Made by a program: the position numbers and the translations under genes
In this document: positions 18,653 to 27,236 of the stretch, in pieces
Position numbering within the stretch: position 1 is the stretch's first letter
Layout of the letters: each line of letters opens with the position of its first letter
From: PALSA-693 sp963702305
GTDB lineage: Bacteria > Actinomycetota > Acidimicrobiia > Acidimicrobiales > Palsa-688
DNA length: 64,000 bases
Direction of reading: 5' to 3'
Assembly (NCBI GenBank): GCA_963702305.1
Contig: CAVPBX010000016.1
Location: 1 to 64,000, forward strand
Notes under the pieces: model-generated
Seen by the model: the letters and a program-made list of their open reading frames with translations, nothing else
What the model was told of the DNA's origin: nothing
The model's database searches: none

Positions 18653-20324
18653 GGGCGTGCACCTCTCGATGAAGCCGCAGCATCTGAGCCGCTACCGGGA
18701 CATCGCGTCGCTGCTCTTCCGGCTCGGCCGGTCCGATCTGGTGTCGATGGCCGGACTGGACGACCTGGCCGACCGCTCGGTACCGAATCCCTCGGATGCT
18801 GATGAGCGGACGCGAGCGGAGGAGCTCACTGCCGAGCTCGAGCGGCTGGGCCCAAGTTTCGTCAAGCTCGGGCAGTTGCTCGCTTCCCGGACCGATTTGC
18901 TCCCGGCGGTGTACACGGACGCGCTCAGTCGCTTGCAGGACGCCTGCGAGCCATTTTCGATGTCCGAGGTCGAGAAGACGGTGCAGCGGGAACTGGGGAC
19001 CCGTCTGTCGCGGGTGTTTCCGGAATTCGACGACAAGCCCCTCGCCGCCGCATCTCTCGGGCAGGTGCACCGGGCGAAGTTACGGGACGGCCGAATGGTG
19101 GCGGTCAAAGTTCAGCGCCCGGGAGTCCGGGAGCAGATGGTCGACGACCTCGAAGTTCTGGGCGAGCTGGTCGACTTCGTCGACGCCCACAGCCGAGAAG
19201 CCCGCCGCTACGCCCTCACTGACTCGTTCCACGAAGTTCGGCGTACGCTGATCGGCGAGCTCGACTATCGGCGAGAAGCGGGCAATCTGACCGCGCTGCG
19301 CACCGCGCTCCAACACCGGAGCATCATGGTCGTGCCGGCCCCGCTCGACGATCTCACTTCGGGGCGGTTGCTGACGATGGACTACATAGCCGGCCGCTCC
19401 GTCGCCGACCTGAGTCCTCTCGCCCGGCTCGAGCGCGATCTCGCCCCTCTCGCCGACGAGCTCTTCGGCGCCTACCTGGAGCAGATCCTCCAAGTCGGGA
19501 CCTTCCACGCCGATCCGCACCCGGCGAACGTTATGGTCACCGACGACGGCCGATTGGCGTTGATCGACGTGGGAATGGTCGGCCACTTGAGCCCCCAGGT
19601 GCGGCGGCGCTTGGCGAAGTTGATGGTTGCCGTCATCAACGGGCGAAGCGAGGACGTCGTACGGGTCGCCGAGGAGTTTGGTACCACGGCGGACGATTTC
19701 GACCCGCACGCGCTGCGCCGCGCAGCCGACGACGTCCTCGCCGAGGTCACGACGAGCCCGCTGGGCGACCTGGACATGGGACGGGCGGTGTTGGAGCTGT
19801 GTCGCAGGTCCGCCGAGGCGGGATTGCGGCCGGATCCTGCGCTCACCATGCTGGGCAAGACCCTTCTCCAGCTCGAGCAGGTCGCCTCGATCCTTGACCC
19901 CGGCTTCGAGCCGGTCGCTGCCCTGCAACGTCACGTCCCGGAGCTGATGCGGGCCCAGCTCGAGGGCGGCACCGGCAGCCTCCTGGGCTCGGTGATCGAG
20001 ACCAAGGAGTTCATCGAAGAGCTTCCCGGCCGAGTGAACCGCGCCATGGACGCCATCGCCGGCGGCCACTTCCAGATCCGGGTCCAAGCGTTCGACGAGG
20101 AGCAGTTTCTCAAGGGGCTGCACAAGCTTGCCAACGTTGCCGCGGCGGGGGTCGTTCTCGCCGCCCTGCTGATTGGTTCGGCGCTCTTGGCCAGTTCCAA
20201 CCGGCGGGGCACCACGAGCACGGTTGCCCTGGTGGTATTCGTCGTCGCCGCGGTCGGGGCTCTCCTCCTGGTCGCCGGTTCGGTCAGGTCGAGCCGGCGC
20301 GTCCATTCTCGCCGCCGGGGCTGA
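18645..20324 (+). CDS. AarF/UbiB (ABC1) family kinase-like protein
   Basis: This is a 559-residue atypical kinase with the ABC1 features K-L-G-Q-L-L-A-S-R, an Ala-rich nucleotide loop (L-A-A-A-S-L-G-Q-V-H), V-A-V-K-V-Q-R-P, H-A-D-P-H-P-A-N as catalytic loop and I-D-V-G in place of D-F-G. Two hydrophobic helices at the C-terminus anchor it in the membrane. Relatives act in quinone or isoprenoid lipid homeostasis, probably through ATP hydrolysis. ATG 18645 overlaps the CYTH-CHAD stop; ATG 18669 is an alternative. The downstream gene encodes a hemerythrin. Confidence 0.9.
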   Translation: MAKGVHLSMKPQHLSRYRDIASLLFRLGRSDLVSMAGLDDLADRSVPNPSDADERTRAEELTAELERLGPSFVKLGQLLASRTDLLPAVYTDALSRLQDACEPFSMSEVEKTVQRELGTRLSRVFPEFDDKPLAAASLGQVHRAKLRDGRMVAVKVQRPGVREQMVDDLEVLGELVDFVDAHSREARRYALTDSFHEVRRTLIGELDYRREAGNLTALRTALQHRSIMVVPAPLDDLTSGRLLTMDYIAGRSVADLSPLARLERDLAPLADELFGAYLEQILQVGTFHADPHPANVMVTDDGRLALIDVGMVGHLSPQVRRRLAKLMVAVINGRSEDVVRVAEEFGTTADDFDPHALRRAADDVLAEVTTSPLGDLDMGRAVLELCRRSAEAGLRPDPALTMLGKTLLQLEQVASILDPGFEPVAALQRHVPELMRAQLEGGTGSLLGSVIETKEFIEELPGRVNRAMDAIAGGHFQIRVQAFDEEQFLKGLHKLANVAAAGVVLAALLIGSALLASSNRRGTTSTVALVVFVVAAVGALLLVAGSVRSSRRVHSRRRG

Positions 20325-20440
20325 CGGCGACGCGGCGGTGATCTCTGGATGTGAGGAGGCGTCGGATCGGGGTAGCACCTGGAGGGGAGGTGACGGGCGT
20401 GCCGGGCACACCGTCCAACGAGAAAGGGAGGCGCCGCGAA

Positions 20441-20995
20441 ATGACCGAGACCAAGCACGACATCATCACCGAACTCCGCCACGACCATCAGCAGGTCAAG
20501 CGCATGTTCGCTCGCATCGAACAAGCCGCCCCGGCGAGGACCCGCGACCTGTTCTGGGAGCTCACTAACGAGCTGGTGCGCCACGAGGTCGCGGAGGAAG
20601 TGATCGTCTACCCCGAGGTGCGCAAGGTCGTCCCCAACGGCGAACGGCTCGCTACCGCTCGCATCAAGGAGCAGGCGAAGGCCGAAGAGCTGTTGGCCAT
20701 GATGGAGAAAGCCAGCACCGATAGCACGCACTTTTCGACCTACCTCCAGCGGCTGCGGAAGGCGGTCCTCGAGCATGCCGAAAAGGAGGAGAGGTTGGTG
20801 TTCGCTCCGCTCGGCGAGGCGCTCGGTGCGGATCGACGCCAGCAGCTGGGCGCCCGTTACCACCGGGCCAAGGCGGCTGCGCCGACGCATCCCCATCCCC
20901 TCGCCCCAAACACGCCGGTCGGCAACCTGGTCCTCGGACCCATCGCGGCGTTGATCGACCGGGCACGCGACGCCATCCACCAACCGGCCAGCTGA
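20441..20995 (+). CDS. Hemerythrin HHE domain protein
   Basis: This 184-residue protein has a four-helix hemerythrin-like domain over the first 140 residues. The expected iron ligands are visible: H-D-H at about 14-16, H-E-V-A-E-E in helix two and a H-A-E-K-E-E motif in helix three or four. These domains bind a di-iron centre and take part in O2, NO or iron sensing and storage. The C-terminal 40 residues are Pro/His-rich and then helical. AGGGAGG lies nine bases before ATG 20441. It follows the UbiB-like gene after 116 bases. Confidence 0.88.
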   Translation: MTETKHDIITELRHDHQQVKRMFARIEQAAPARTRDLFWELTNELVRHEVAEEVIVYPEVRKVVPNGERLATARIKEQAKAEELLAMMEKASTDSTHFSTYLQRLRKAVLEHAEKEERLVFAPLGEALGADRRQQLGARYHRAKAAAPTHPHPLAPNTPVGNLVLGPIAALIDRARDAIHQPAS

Positions 20996-21270
20996 CCGTT
21001 ATGACGCCACGGGCTCGGCGGCGACGAACGAGGCATATGGTGACCCGGTGCCGACGCGGGCGAATCGTCAGCTGGCGTTCGGGGCCTACCTTCGCCCCCC
21101 CCACGGGCATCCGCCACGGAGCCGGCCTCCTCGTCCTCACCCTTGCCGGCGACCGGATCTGCGCCCTGACCCGTTTCGACAACAGCGCGCTCCCATGGTT
21201 TGGGCTGCCGCAGTCGCTCCCCGGTTGATTCCTGGGCCATCTAGGTCGGCTCGTCCCTAGGCTCTCGACA
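20996..21270. other. Intergenic stretch without a supportable gene
   Basis: These 275 bases lie between the hemerythrin gene and an SDR gene, both on the plus strand. Short open frames occur but have Arg/Pro-rich, non-conserved translations typical of GC-rich noise. I see no hairpin or repeat worth calling. A promoter for the downstream SDR is expected here but is not obvious. Confidence 0.5.
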
Positions 21271-22044
21271 ATGGACCGCTCTTCATTGGATGGTATGACC
21301 GCTCTGGTCACCGGGGCCTCACGGGGGATCGGCGCCGCCACGGCCCAGGCGCTGGATCACGCCGGCGCCCGAGTCGCCCTGGTCGCTAGAGGCAAGGAGG
21401 GACTGCTATCCGTCGCGGGCGAACTGCACCACGACCCGGTCGTCGTGGCCGCGGATCTCGGCGAGCGGGAAGCCCCCGGCGCGGTGGCCAGCCAGGTGCT
21501 CGATGCCCTCGGCCACGTCGACGTCCTGGTCAACAACGCGGCAGCCGCGGCGCGCCTCGCGACGGTCGACACCGACGCCGCCGTCATCGACGACTTGTTG
21601 GCGATCAATGTCCGCGCCCCGCTACTCCTGAGCGCGGCCCTCCTTCCCTCAATGCTCGAACGGGCCAGCGGCTGCATCGTCAATCTGTCCTCGGTGTCGG
21701 GTCTCATCGGCACCCCTCGGCGGGCCGCCTACGCCGCCTCCAAAGGGGCCCTCGACGCCGCCACCCGTTCGCTGGCCATGGAGCTCGGGCCGTCCGGCAT
21801 CAGGGTGAACTCGGTTGCGCCAGGCGTTGTCGACACCGCCATGTGGGCCAAGAACAGGACCGTCTCAGGGGTGATCGAGTCGATCGAGAGCCTGACCCCC
21901 CTGCGCAGATGGGCGACGCCCGAGGACATCGCCGACGTGATCGTGTTCCTCGCCTCAGACGCCGCCCGCTTCATCACCGGCGAGACCATTTGTGTCGACG
22001 GCGGGATGGCGCACGCCCTCAACGTGTACGGCGGACCCGTGTGA
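21271..22044 (+). CDS. SDR family oxidoreductase (FabG-like)
   Basis: This 257-residue classical SDR has T-G-A-S-R-G-I-G, V-N-N-A-A, N-L-S-S-V with the catalytic Ser, and Y-A-A-S-K with the Tyr/Lys pair. It also has S-V-A-P-G and the terminal C-V-D-G-G. All active-site elements are intact. It closely matches the general 3-oxoacyl reductase/glucose dehydrogenase pattern, so the substrate is open. It stands alone, convergent with the membrane-protein pair to its right, with an inverted repeat in the gap. Confidence 0.88.
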   Translation: MDRSSLDGMTALVTGASRGIGAATAQALDHAGARVALVARGKEGLLSVAGELHHDPVVVAADLGEREAPGAVASQVLDALGHVDVLVNNAAAAARLATVDTDAAVIDDLLAINVRAPLLLSAALLPSMLERASGCIVNLSSVSGLIGTPRRAAYAASKGALDAATRSLAMELGPSGIRVNSVAPGVVDTAMWAKNRTVSGVIESIESLTPLRRWATPEDIADVIVFLASDAARFITGETICVDGGMAHALNVYGGPV

Positions 22045-22089
22045 CCGCGACTGGGAGGCGGGAGCCGGGCGGCGGGTGCCGCGGGCGCG

Positions 22090-22133
22090 GCCGTCCACTC
22101 GACTGCCGGGGGGGATTGGCGGGAGTGGACGGC
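22090..22133. terminator. 11-bp inverted repeat between convergent genes
   Basis: GCCGTCCACTC (22090-22100) and GAGTGGACGGC (22123-22133) are perfect inverted repeats around a 22-base loop. The site lies in the 197-base gap between the SDR ending at 22044 and the minus-strand gene ending at 22242, so a shared terminator is the likely role. The loop is long for an intrinsic terminator and there is no T-tract. Confidence 0.5.
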
Positions 22134-22241
22134 GCGCCTCGGCTGACCAGCAGTCTGCCAGCCCTGGGTGTCGGGGGGATGGCCGTGGTGTTGCAGGTCG
22201 ATTAAGTCCGTGACGGAGGCCGGAAAATCGGGAAGGCGGCG

Positions 22242-22451
22242 TTACCGGTGACGCACCGCCCGCCACAAGCTGAAGGGCAGGAGCGCGAGCACCGCGGCCG
22301 GAACCAGCCACCACGACGGCACCGAGGTCTGGCTCACGCCATACGTCACGGCCAAGGCGAGCACGACCCCCAGCGCCACGCGCCAGTCGTCGCCAATGAT
22401 GAAGTCGTACCAGAACGCGCCGAACGCCCGCAGCCGGGCCTTGACCGTCAC
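22242..22451 (-). CDS. Small membrane protein, 69 aa
   Basis: This short protein starts at GTG 22451 in a GTGA overlap with the stop of the GDT1-like gene. It begins with a basic amphipathic stretch and D-F-I-I-G-D-D-W-R, followed by two hydrophobic helices separated by a short Ser/Pro turn. The coupling and the tight overlap argue that it is real and works with the larger membrane protein, perhaps as a subunit. I do not know a named family. Confidence 0.65.
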   Translation of the reverse strand: MTVKARLRAFGAFWYDFIIGDDWRVALGVVLALAVTYGVSQTSVPSWWLVPAAVLALLPFSLWRAVRHR

Positions 22452-23223
22452 CGGGCGTCTGCCCGCACTACTTCGGCGACAGTCGTGGGTTGGGTCGGGG
22501 TCAACGCCCGGCGGAGCGCCGCGGTGAGACCGAGGCCGAACAGCGCGACCAGGGGGACCAGCACCAACAGGGCGGCGTCGGAACCTGGCCAATGGGCCCC
22601 GGCCCCCTCGGCTCCCCAGAATGCGCCGAAGGAGGTGAGCATGACGCCCACTACGAACTTCATGGAGTTCTCCGGCACCCGTGCCAGGGGGCGCGCACCG
22701 CCACCCCCGCCGCTACCACCAGGACCACGGCGCAGACTGCGGCGACCGCGGCCAGAGGGACGTCGTGCTGGTTGCTCCCGAAGGTGAGGGCGATGAACGC
22801 CACTTCCAGCCCTTCGAGGACCACGCCCTTGAACGAAAGGGTGAACGCGTACCAGTCCCGCACGATGCCGCGGCGCTCAGAAGCCGCGCCGCGGGCCGAC
22901 GCGACCTCGTCGAGGTAGATCTGTGCCTCGTTGTGGAGCGCCTTGTGCCCGCTGGCTCGCAGCACTGCTTTGCGCAGCCATTGCAGGCCGAAGACCAGCA
23001 GGAGGGCGCCGACGAACAGCCGGAGCCAGTGCAGGGGCACGCTGGAAAGGCTCGGTCCCAGCGCCGCGACCACCACAGCCAGGACGATCAGCCCTCCGGC
23101 CACGCCGAGGAGGGCGGACTTCCAGTCCCGGACCGTCCCGGCGGCCAGCACTATGGTCGTCGCCTCGACTGCCTCGACCGTACAGGCCAGGAAGACTGCC
23201 ACGAAGAGCGCGCCGCCGTTCAA
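22448..23223 (-). pseudogene. GDT1/TMEM165-like (COG4280-type) membrane protein, frameshifted
   Basis: Translation from TTG 23223 (GAGAGG seven bases upstream) gives a multi-helix membrane protein with the F-L-A-C-T-V-E-A-V-E-A-T-T motif of the GDT1-like superfamily. It loses similarity after V-A-V-R-A-P. The next frame resumes P-E-N-S-M-K-F-V-V-G-V-M-L-T-S-F-G and runs to a stop at 22448. One missing base in the five-G run at 22687-22691 restores a 258-residue protein, the normal size. Homopolymer miscounting is a likely cause. Relatives are E-x-G-D/E-A-x-E type cation transporters; Mn2+ or Ca2+ export is a reasonable but unproven role. Confidence 0.75.
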
Positions 23224-23262
23224 GGACCACCTCTCATTTCTTCGTTGGTGACCGTTCCAACA

Positions 23263-23274
23263 TAACAGCTGTTA
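23263..23274. promoter_or_regulatory. Palindrome TAACAGCTGTTA upstream of membrane-protein gene
   Basis: This 12-bp perfect palindrome lies about 40 bases upstream of the TTG start of the GDT1-like gene, in the divergent gap before the SDR at 23409. It is AT-rich relative to its surroundings. An operator role is plausible from position only. Confidence 0.4.
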
Positions 23275-23408
23275 GATCCTAAGTATAACTTCTGACCGGA
23301 TTTTGGTGCGCACACCGACGCCGCGGCCGTCGCGGTGATGGGCAATTCTCGCTCGAGGTGGCTCCGGCGGGGCAGACTCTGGGCACGCCGAACACCTGAG
23401 AGGGGACC

Positions 23409-24239
23409 ATGACCGAGCCAGGCGAGGTGGTGGTGATACTGGGCACAGGCGGGATGGGTGTCGCCTGCGCGCATCGGTTGGGGACCGGGAGGACGGTTGT
23501 CCTGGCCGACTACGCCCCAGATCGGGTGGCGTCCCTCGAGGCGACGCTGCACGAAGCCGGACAGGTCGTACACGGGTTCCACGTCGATGTCGCCGATGTC
23601 GAGTCCGTGCGCACGTTGGCGCAGGCGGCGGCCGGCCTCGGTCCACTCCGGGCTGTGGTCCACACCGCGGGGCTCTCGCCGACCATGGCCACGGCGTCCC
23701 GCATTCTCGAGGTCGACCTGCTGGGCACCGCCAACGTCATCGAGCAGTTCGGGTTGTGCGTGGCTGCCGGGAGCGTCGGGGTGTTCGTGGCCAGCATGGC
23801 CGGCTCGTTGGTCACCCTCGACGCCGAGCGGGAGCGGATGTTGGCGACCGCCCCGACCGAGGAACTTCTGGCCGCATGCGCCCTGCCGGAGTCGGCCAAC
23901 CCGGGGGAGGCCTACGGTGTGGCGAAACGAGGCAACCAGTTGCGGGTGCAGGGGGCGGCCCGAGCGTGGGGCGCCAGGGGCGCTCGCATCGTGTCGGTGA
24001 GCCCGGGGATCATTGCCACCCCCATGGGCCGCCAGGAGCTGGAGAGCACCGAGTCCGGCGACGCCATGCGCTACATGTTGACGACCAGTCCCGTTCCGCG
24101 CATCGGCACCCCCGGCGACATCGGAGGGCTCGTCGAGTGGCTGGTGAGTCCGTCCAGTTCGTTCATCACCGGCACGGACATACTCATCGACGGCGGGATG
24201 ACCGCCGCCCTCCGCTGGGGTCTACCGAACGGGGCGTGA
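23409..24239 (+). CDS. SDR family oxidoreductase, divergent cofactor motif
   Basis: This 276-residue protein has an N-terminal I-L-G-T-G-G-M-G loop in place of the classical T-G-x-x-x-G-I-G, V-V-H-T-A-G in place of N-N-A-G, V-A-S-M-A-G and a Tyr/Lys pair in A-Y-G-V-A-K. The end has the standard L-I-D-G-G-M. A 40-residue insertion, helical and acidic, precedes the catalytic Tyr. It is therefore a variant SDR, similar to the group acting on bulky alcohols. The ATG follows AGAGGGG by four bases. The next SDR follows 61 bases downstream. Confidence 0.84.
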   Translation: MTEPGEVVVILGTGGMGVACAHRLGTGRTVVLADYAPDRVASLEATLHEAGQVVHGFHVDVADVESVRTLAQAAAGLGPLRAVVHTAGLSPTMATASRILEVDLLGTANVIEQFGLCVAAGSVGVFVASMAGSLVTLDAERERMLATAPTEELLAACALPESANPGEAYGVAKRGNQLRVQGAARAWGARGARIVSVSPGIIATPMGRQELESTESGDAMRYMLTTSPVPRIGTPGDIGGLVEWLVSPSSSFITGTDILIDGGMTAALRWGLPNGA

Positions 24240-24300
24240 GACCGCGACGACGTTGTGGTCAGCGCGCGAAGATGGTGCTTTCAAACCTGGGAGGAATACC

Positions 24301-25074
24301 ATGATCGTCGATTTCTCGCTCGGAGGAAAGGTGGCGGTGGTCACCGGCGCGGCGACGGGCGGCATCGGTGAGGCCTATGCCCGAGCCCTCGCCGAAGCCG
24401 GAGCGGCGGTCGTCTGCGCCGATGTCAACGAGAGCGGCGCCAAGGGGGTAGCGGAGGCCATCCTGTCGGATGGCGGCCAGGCCATCCCCGTTGGCGTCGA
24501 CATCACCGATGATCAATCGGTGTCGAGCATGGTGCAACGAGCCGTGAGCGAGCTCGGAGGCGTCGACATCCTGGTCAACAACGCCGCCCTGATGGCTCAG
24601 CTGACCGGCGGTGGCTCCACCTTGCAGTTTCCGCCCGAGCTGTGGGACCTGGCCTTCAACGTGAACGTCAAGGGGGCGTGGAACTGCGCCCGAGCGGTGG
24701 TGCCGGAGATGGTCAAGCGTGGCGGCGGCAGCATCGTCAACCAGTCGTCCATCGGGGCCCTGCCCGCCGAATCCGTCTACGGCATCACCAAGGTCGCCAT
24801 GATCGGCCTCACCACCGCACTGGCCCGAGAGCTGGGATCCCGCCGCATCAACGTCAATTGCATCGCCCCGGGTCTCACCCAATCCGTCGCTGGCCGCGAG
24901 CTCACCGGCGACGACAGCCCGTACTACCAGATGATGAAGACCCGAGCCGCCCTACACGTTCGAGGCGAGCCCGCCGAGTTGTGCGGCGCCTTGCTCTTGT
25001 TCGTGTCGCCGGCCGGGCGGTGGATCACCGGTCAGGTCATGGTCGTCGACGGCGGCATCGTCCTGCATACCTGA
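24301..25074 (+). CDS. SDR family oxidoreductase
   Basis: This 257-residue classical SDR starts at ATG 24301 after a clear GGGAGGAA ribosome site. Motifs are T-G-A-A-T-G-G-I-G, V-N-N-A-A, N-Q-S-S-I with the catalytic Ser and Y-G-I-T-K with Tyr/Lys. The short segment between strands four and five carries T-G-G-G-S-T, which is unusual but in a variable loop. It sits directly after the divergent SDR, and the two are probably co-transcribed. A strong hairpin follows. Confidence 0.88.
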   Translation: MIVDFSLGGKVAVVTGAATGGIGEAYARALAEAGAAVVCADVNESGAKGVAEAILSDGGQAIPVGVDITDDQSVSSMVQRAVSELGGVDILVNNAALMAQLTGGGSTLQFPPELWDLAFNVNVKGAWNCARAVVPEMVKRGGGSIVNQSSIGALPAESVYGITKVAMIGLTTALARELGSRRINVNCIAPGLTQSVAGRELTGDDSPYYQMMKTRAALHVRGEPAELCGALLLFVSPAGRWITGQVMVVDGGIVLHT

Positions 25075-25092
25075 CGCCGACGGGGCCGAAAG

Positions 25093-25120
25093 ACCGGCGG
25101 CCGGTTTCCCGGCCGCCGGT
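25093..25120. terminator. Strong bidirectional terminator hairpin
   Basis: ACCGGCGGCCGG and CCGGCCGCCGGT make a perfect 12-bp stem with a TTTC loop. It lies between the end of the SDR (25074) and the end of the convergent substrate-binding protein gene (25132), so it can stop transcription from both sides. Confidence 0.75.
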
Positions 25121-25131
25121 CCGAGCGGAGA

Positions 25132-26452
25132 TCAGACGTTGGGATTGATCTTGAACAGCTTCCCGCAGACCAACTGACCGTTCTGGTAGTACACGAACTT
25201 GCCCCCGGAGAGGTAGGCAAACTGGGCGCAGGACTGCGCTGGCAGCATGGCCGGCGTACCGAACCCGGTGAAACCGATCGGGGACGGCAAGAGGCCGCCG
25301 CCGTTGTAGCTGCCGTCCTGGCGCAGGGTGGAGATGAACGACGCCCGGGTCGGGTTCGGACCGGCCTTCTGCAGACCGGCGATCATGAGGTCGGTCGAGA
25401 TGTAGGACCCGTACAGACCGAGGTCGGGGATGCTGCCCGCCTTGTACTGCGTGTCGTACTGCTTCAAGGCGCTGAACATGCCCTGCACCGCGGGGTTGGT
25501 GCTGGCCGGGTCGTACGAGACGGCCACGTACGAGCCGGAGAAGGCCGAGGACGCGGAGGGGCTGTTGAGGATCTGGCTGTCGTACCCGGTGAAGTACATC
25601 TGCTTCACGTTGGTCAACCCGGCATTCTTGATCGCCCCGCTGAGGGCGACGTCGGAGCTGTCCACGAAGCTTCCGGCGATCCCGTCGCAGCCCGCCTGCT
25701 TGATGGCGAGCACAGCGGCGGTGAAGTCCACGCCGCCGAACGGCACAGATTGGTTCTCGTAGCACTTGCTGATCCCGAGCGCCTCTGCCGCGGTGAGGAT
25801 GGCCCGGATGCTGGTCTGCGACGAGTTGGAGATGCCGTAACCGAGACCGCCCAGCTTCGTCACCCCGAGCGCCTTCAGCACCAGGGCGTCGGTGCTGTAG
25901 CCGTAAGTGGATCCGGCGATCGGCGTATCGACCAATGGGCTCCAGCTGAACATGTTGGTGCTCTGCGGCAAGGCCCACTCCGGCCCGTCAAAGCCGAAGC
26001 CGGTGACCGGTACCCCCTTCTGGCTGAGGTAGCGGGTTCCACCGAAGGTAAACGGAGAGAAGTCGACGATCCCGAACACACCCTTGGTCTGCACCAGGTC
26101 CTGGGCAGCCGTTTGGTCCTGGGTGGGGCTCGAGAGGTCATCGACCGGTACCAGCACGATCTTGCGCCCGTCGATGCCCCCCTGAGCGTTCTGCAGGGCG
26201 ACGCGCGGCCTGGGCGGCCGCCGGCCCGTCCGCAAAGGTGGAGCTGGCGACGCCGGTTTGTGAGGTGATGTAGCCAATGGTGATGGTCGTCGGGGTAATT
26301 CCCGGCGCGCTGGCTGTCAGGGTTGAGCCCCCGGTGGTACCGCCGTTCCCCGTGGTGGTGCCGGTCGTCTTCGGACTCGAGCTACCGCATCCCGCCGCCA
26401 CCAGGACTATCGTCCCGACGGCCGCGAGACAGGCAAGTGGGCTTCGTCGCAT
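25132..26452 (-). pseudogene. ABC transporter substrate-binding lipoprotein (branched-chain amino acid type), frameshifted
   Basis: The frame from ATG 26452 encodes a lipoprotein signal peptide with the lipobox V-A-A-G-C, a Gly/Thr linker and the start of a Leu/Ile/Val-binding fold (T-I-G-Y-I-T-S-Q-T-G). The body, from R-V-A-L-Q-N-A-Q-G-G-I-D-G-R-K to the C-terminus at 25132, is in the next frame. One extra base at about 26205-26213 explains this. Corrected length is 439 residues, normal for the family. No permease or ATPase gene adjoins it, so it may be an orphan binding protein or supply a transporter encoded elsewhere. Ligands in this family include amino acids, amides and aromatic acids. 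Confidence 0.85.
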
Positions 26453-26590
26453 ATGTTCCCCCCTCTGAGCAGCGGGACTCCCGCTGCGTTGCTATTTGGA
26501 CAAAGGATAGATACTCCGATCGGCCGTGTCGAGTCATTCGCGCCGCTCGTGGATTTTCCACCTGTCCTGGACTTCGGCCAAGCTGGGTGG

Positions 26591-27172
26591 ATGGACCCGG
26601 TGCGCGCCGAAGGAGGGTCGCCGCCCGCATCGTCATGGCCAGGCGAGCGGTCCCTTCACGGGGGGGTCGACGAGATCCCCCTGCCGGGCGGACCGGGACG
26701 ACTCTGGTTGTGCGGAAAGCACTTTGTGGGAACCGACCCGGAGGCTGCCATGGCCGCGGTGGGTGCCGACCGGATCGTTTGCCTCTGCGAACCTTCCGAG
26801 CTGGCGGCCCGCTATCCCGGATACGCGGCGTGGCTGGCCGCCGCGCCGCGGGACCAGGCGATCTGCTTTCCGATTCCCGATCTGCACGCTCCCCGAGTCG
26901 ACGCCGCGCTACCGTTTCTCGACGCGCTGCGGGTCCTGCTCGACGACGGGCTGTCGCTCCTCATGCACTGCGGTGCGGGCATCGGCCGGGCCGGCACCAT
27001 GGCCGCGGCCCTGCTCATGACGATGGGGGAGGAGCGGACAGCGGCGGTCGATACCGTGGCCCGCAGCCGGCCGCTGGCGGGGCCCGAGGCCGGTGCCCAG
27101 TCCGACTTGCTGGACGCGTTGGCTGCCAGAATCTCCGACTCGCCGTCCGGGCACCCGGCGACGCCGAGGTGA
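26591..27172 (+). CDS. Dual-specificity phosphatase-like protein
   Basis: This protein of about 193 residues has a Cys-based phosphatase active site: H-C-G-A-G-I-G-R fits the H-C-x5-R signature. Around it are the D-x-H-A-P-R loop and helices typical of the DSP/tyrosine phosphatase fold. ATG 26591 was chosen because the upstream part of the frame (from ATG 26453) has a non-conserved composition and would occupy the promoter space of the divergent lipoprotein gene. A second, unrelated Cys phosphatase follows 64 bases downstream. Substrate and partner kinase are unknown. Confidence 0.75.
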   Translation: MDPVRAEGGSPPASSWPGERSLHGGVDEIPLPGGPGRLWLCGKHFVGTDPEAAMAAVGADRIVCLCEPSELAARYPGYAAWLAAAPRDQAICFPIPDLHAPRVDAALPFLDALRVLLDDGLSLLMHCGAGIGRAGTMAAALLMTMGEERTAAVDTVARSRPLAGPEAGAQSDLLDALAARISDSPSGHPATPR

Positions 27173-27236
27173 ATCTCAGGTGAATGCCGAGCCGGCCGGA
27201 CAGCCAACCCTCGCGGGGGTCGGTAGCATTTGAGCG

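Noticed and set aside
26453..26590. Upstream ATG for the DSP-like phosphatase
   Set aside because: It abuts the divergent lipoprotein start codon, leaving no promoter space, and the extra residues look non-coding.
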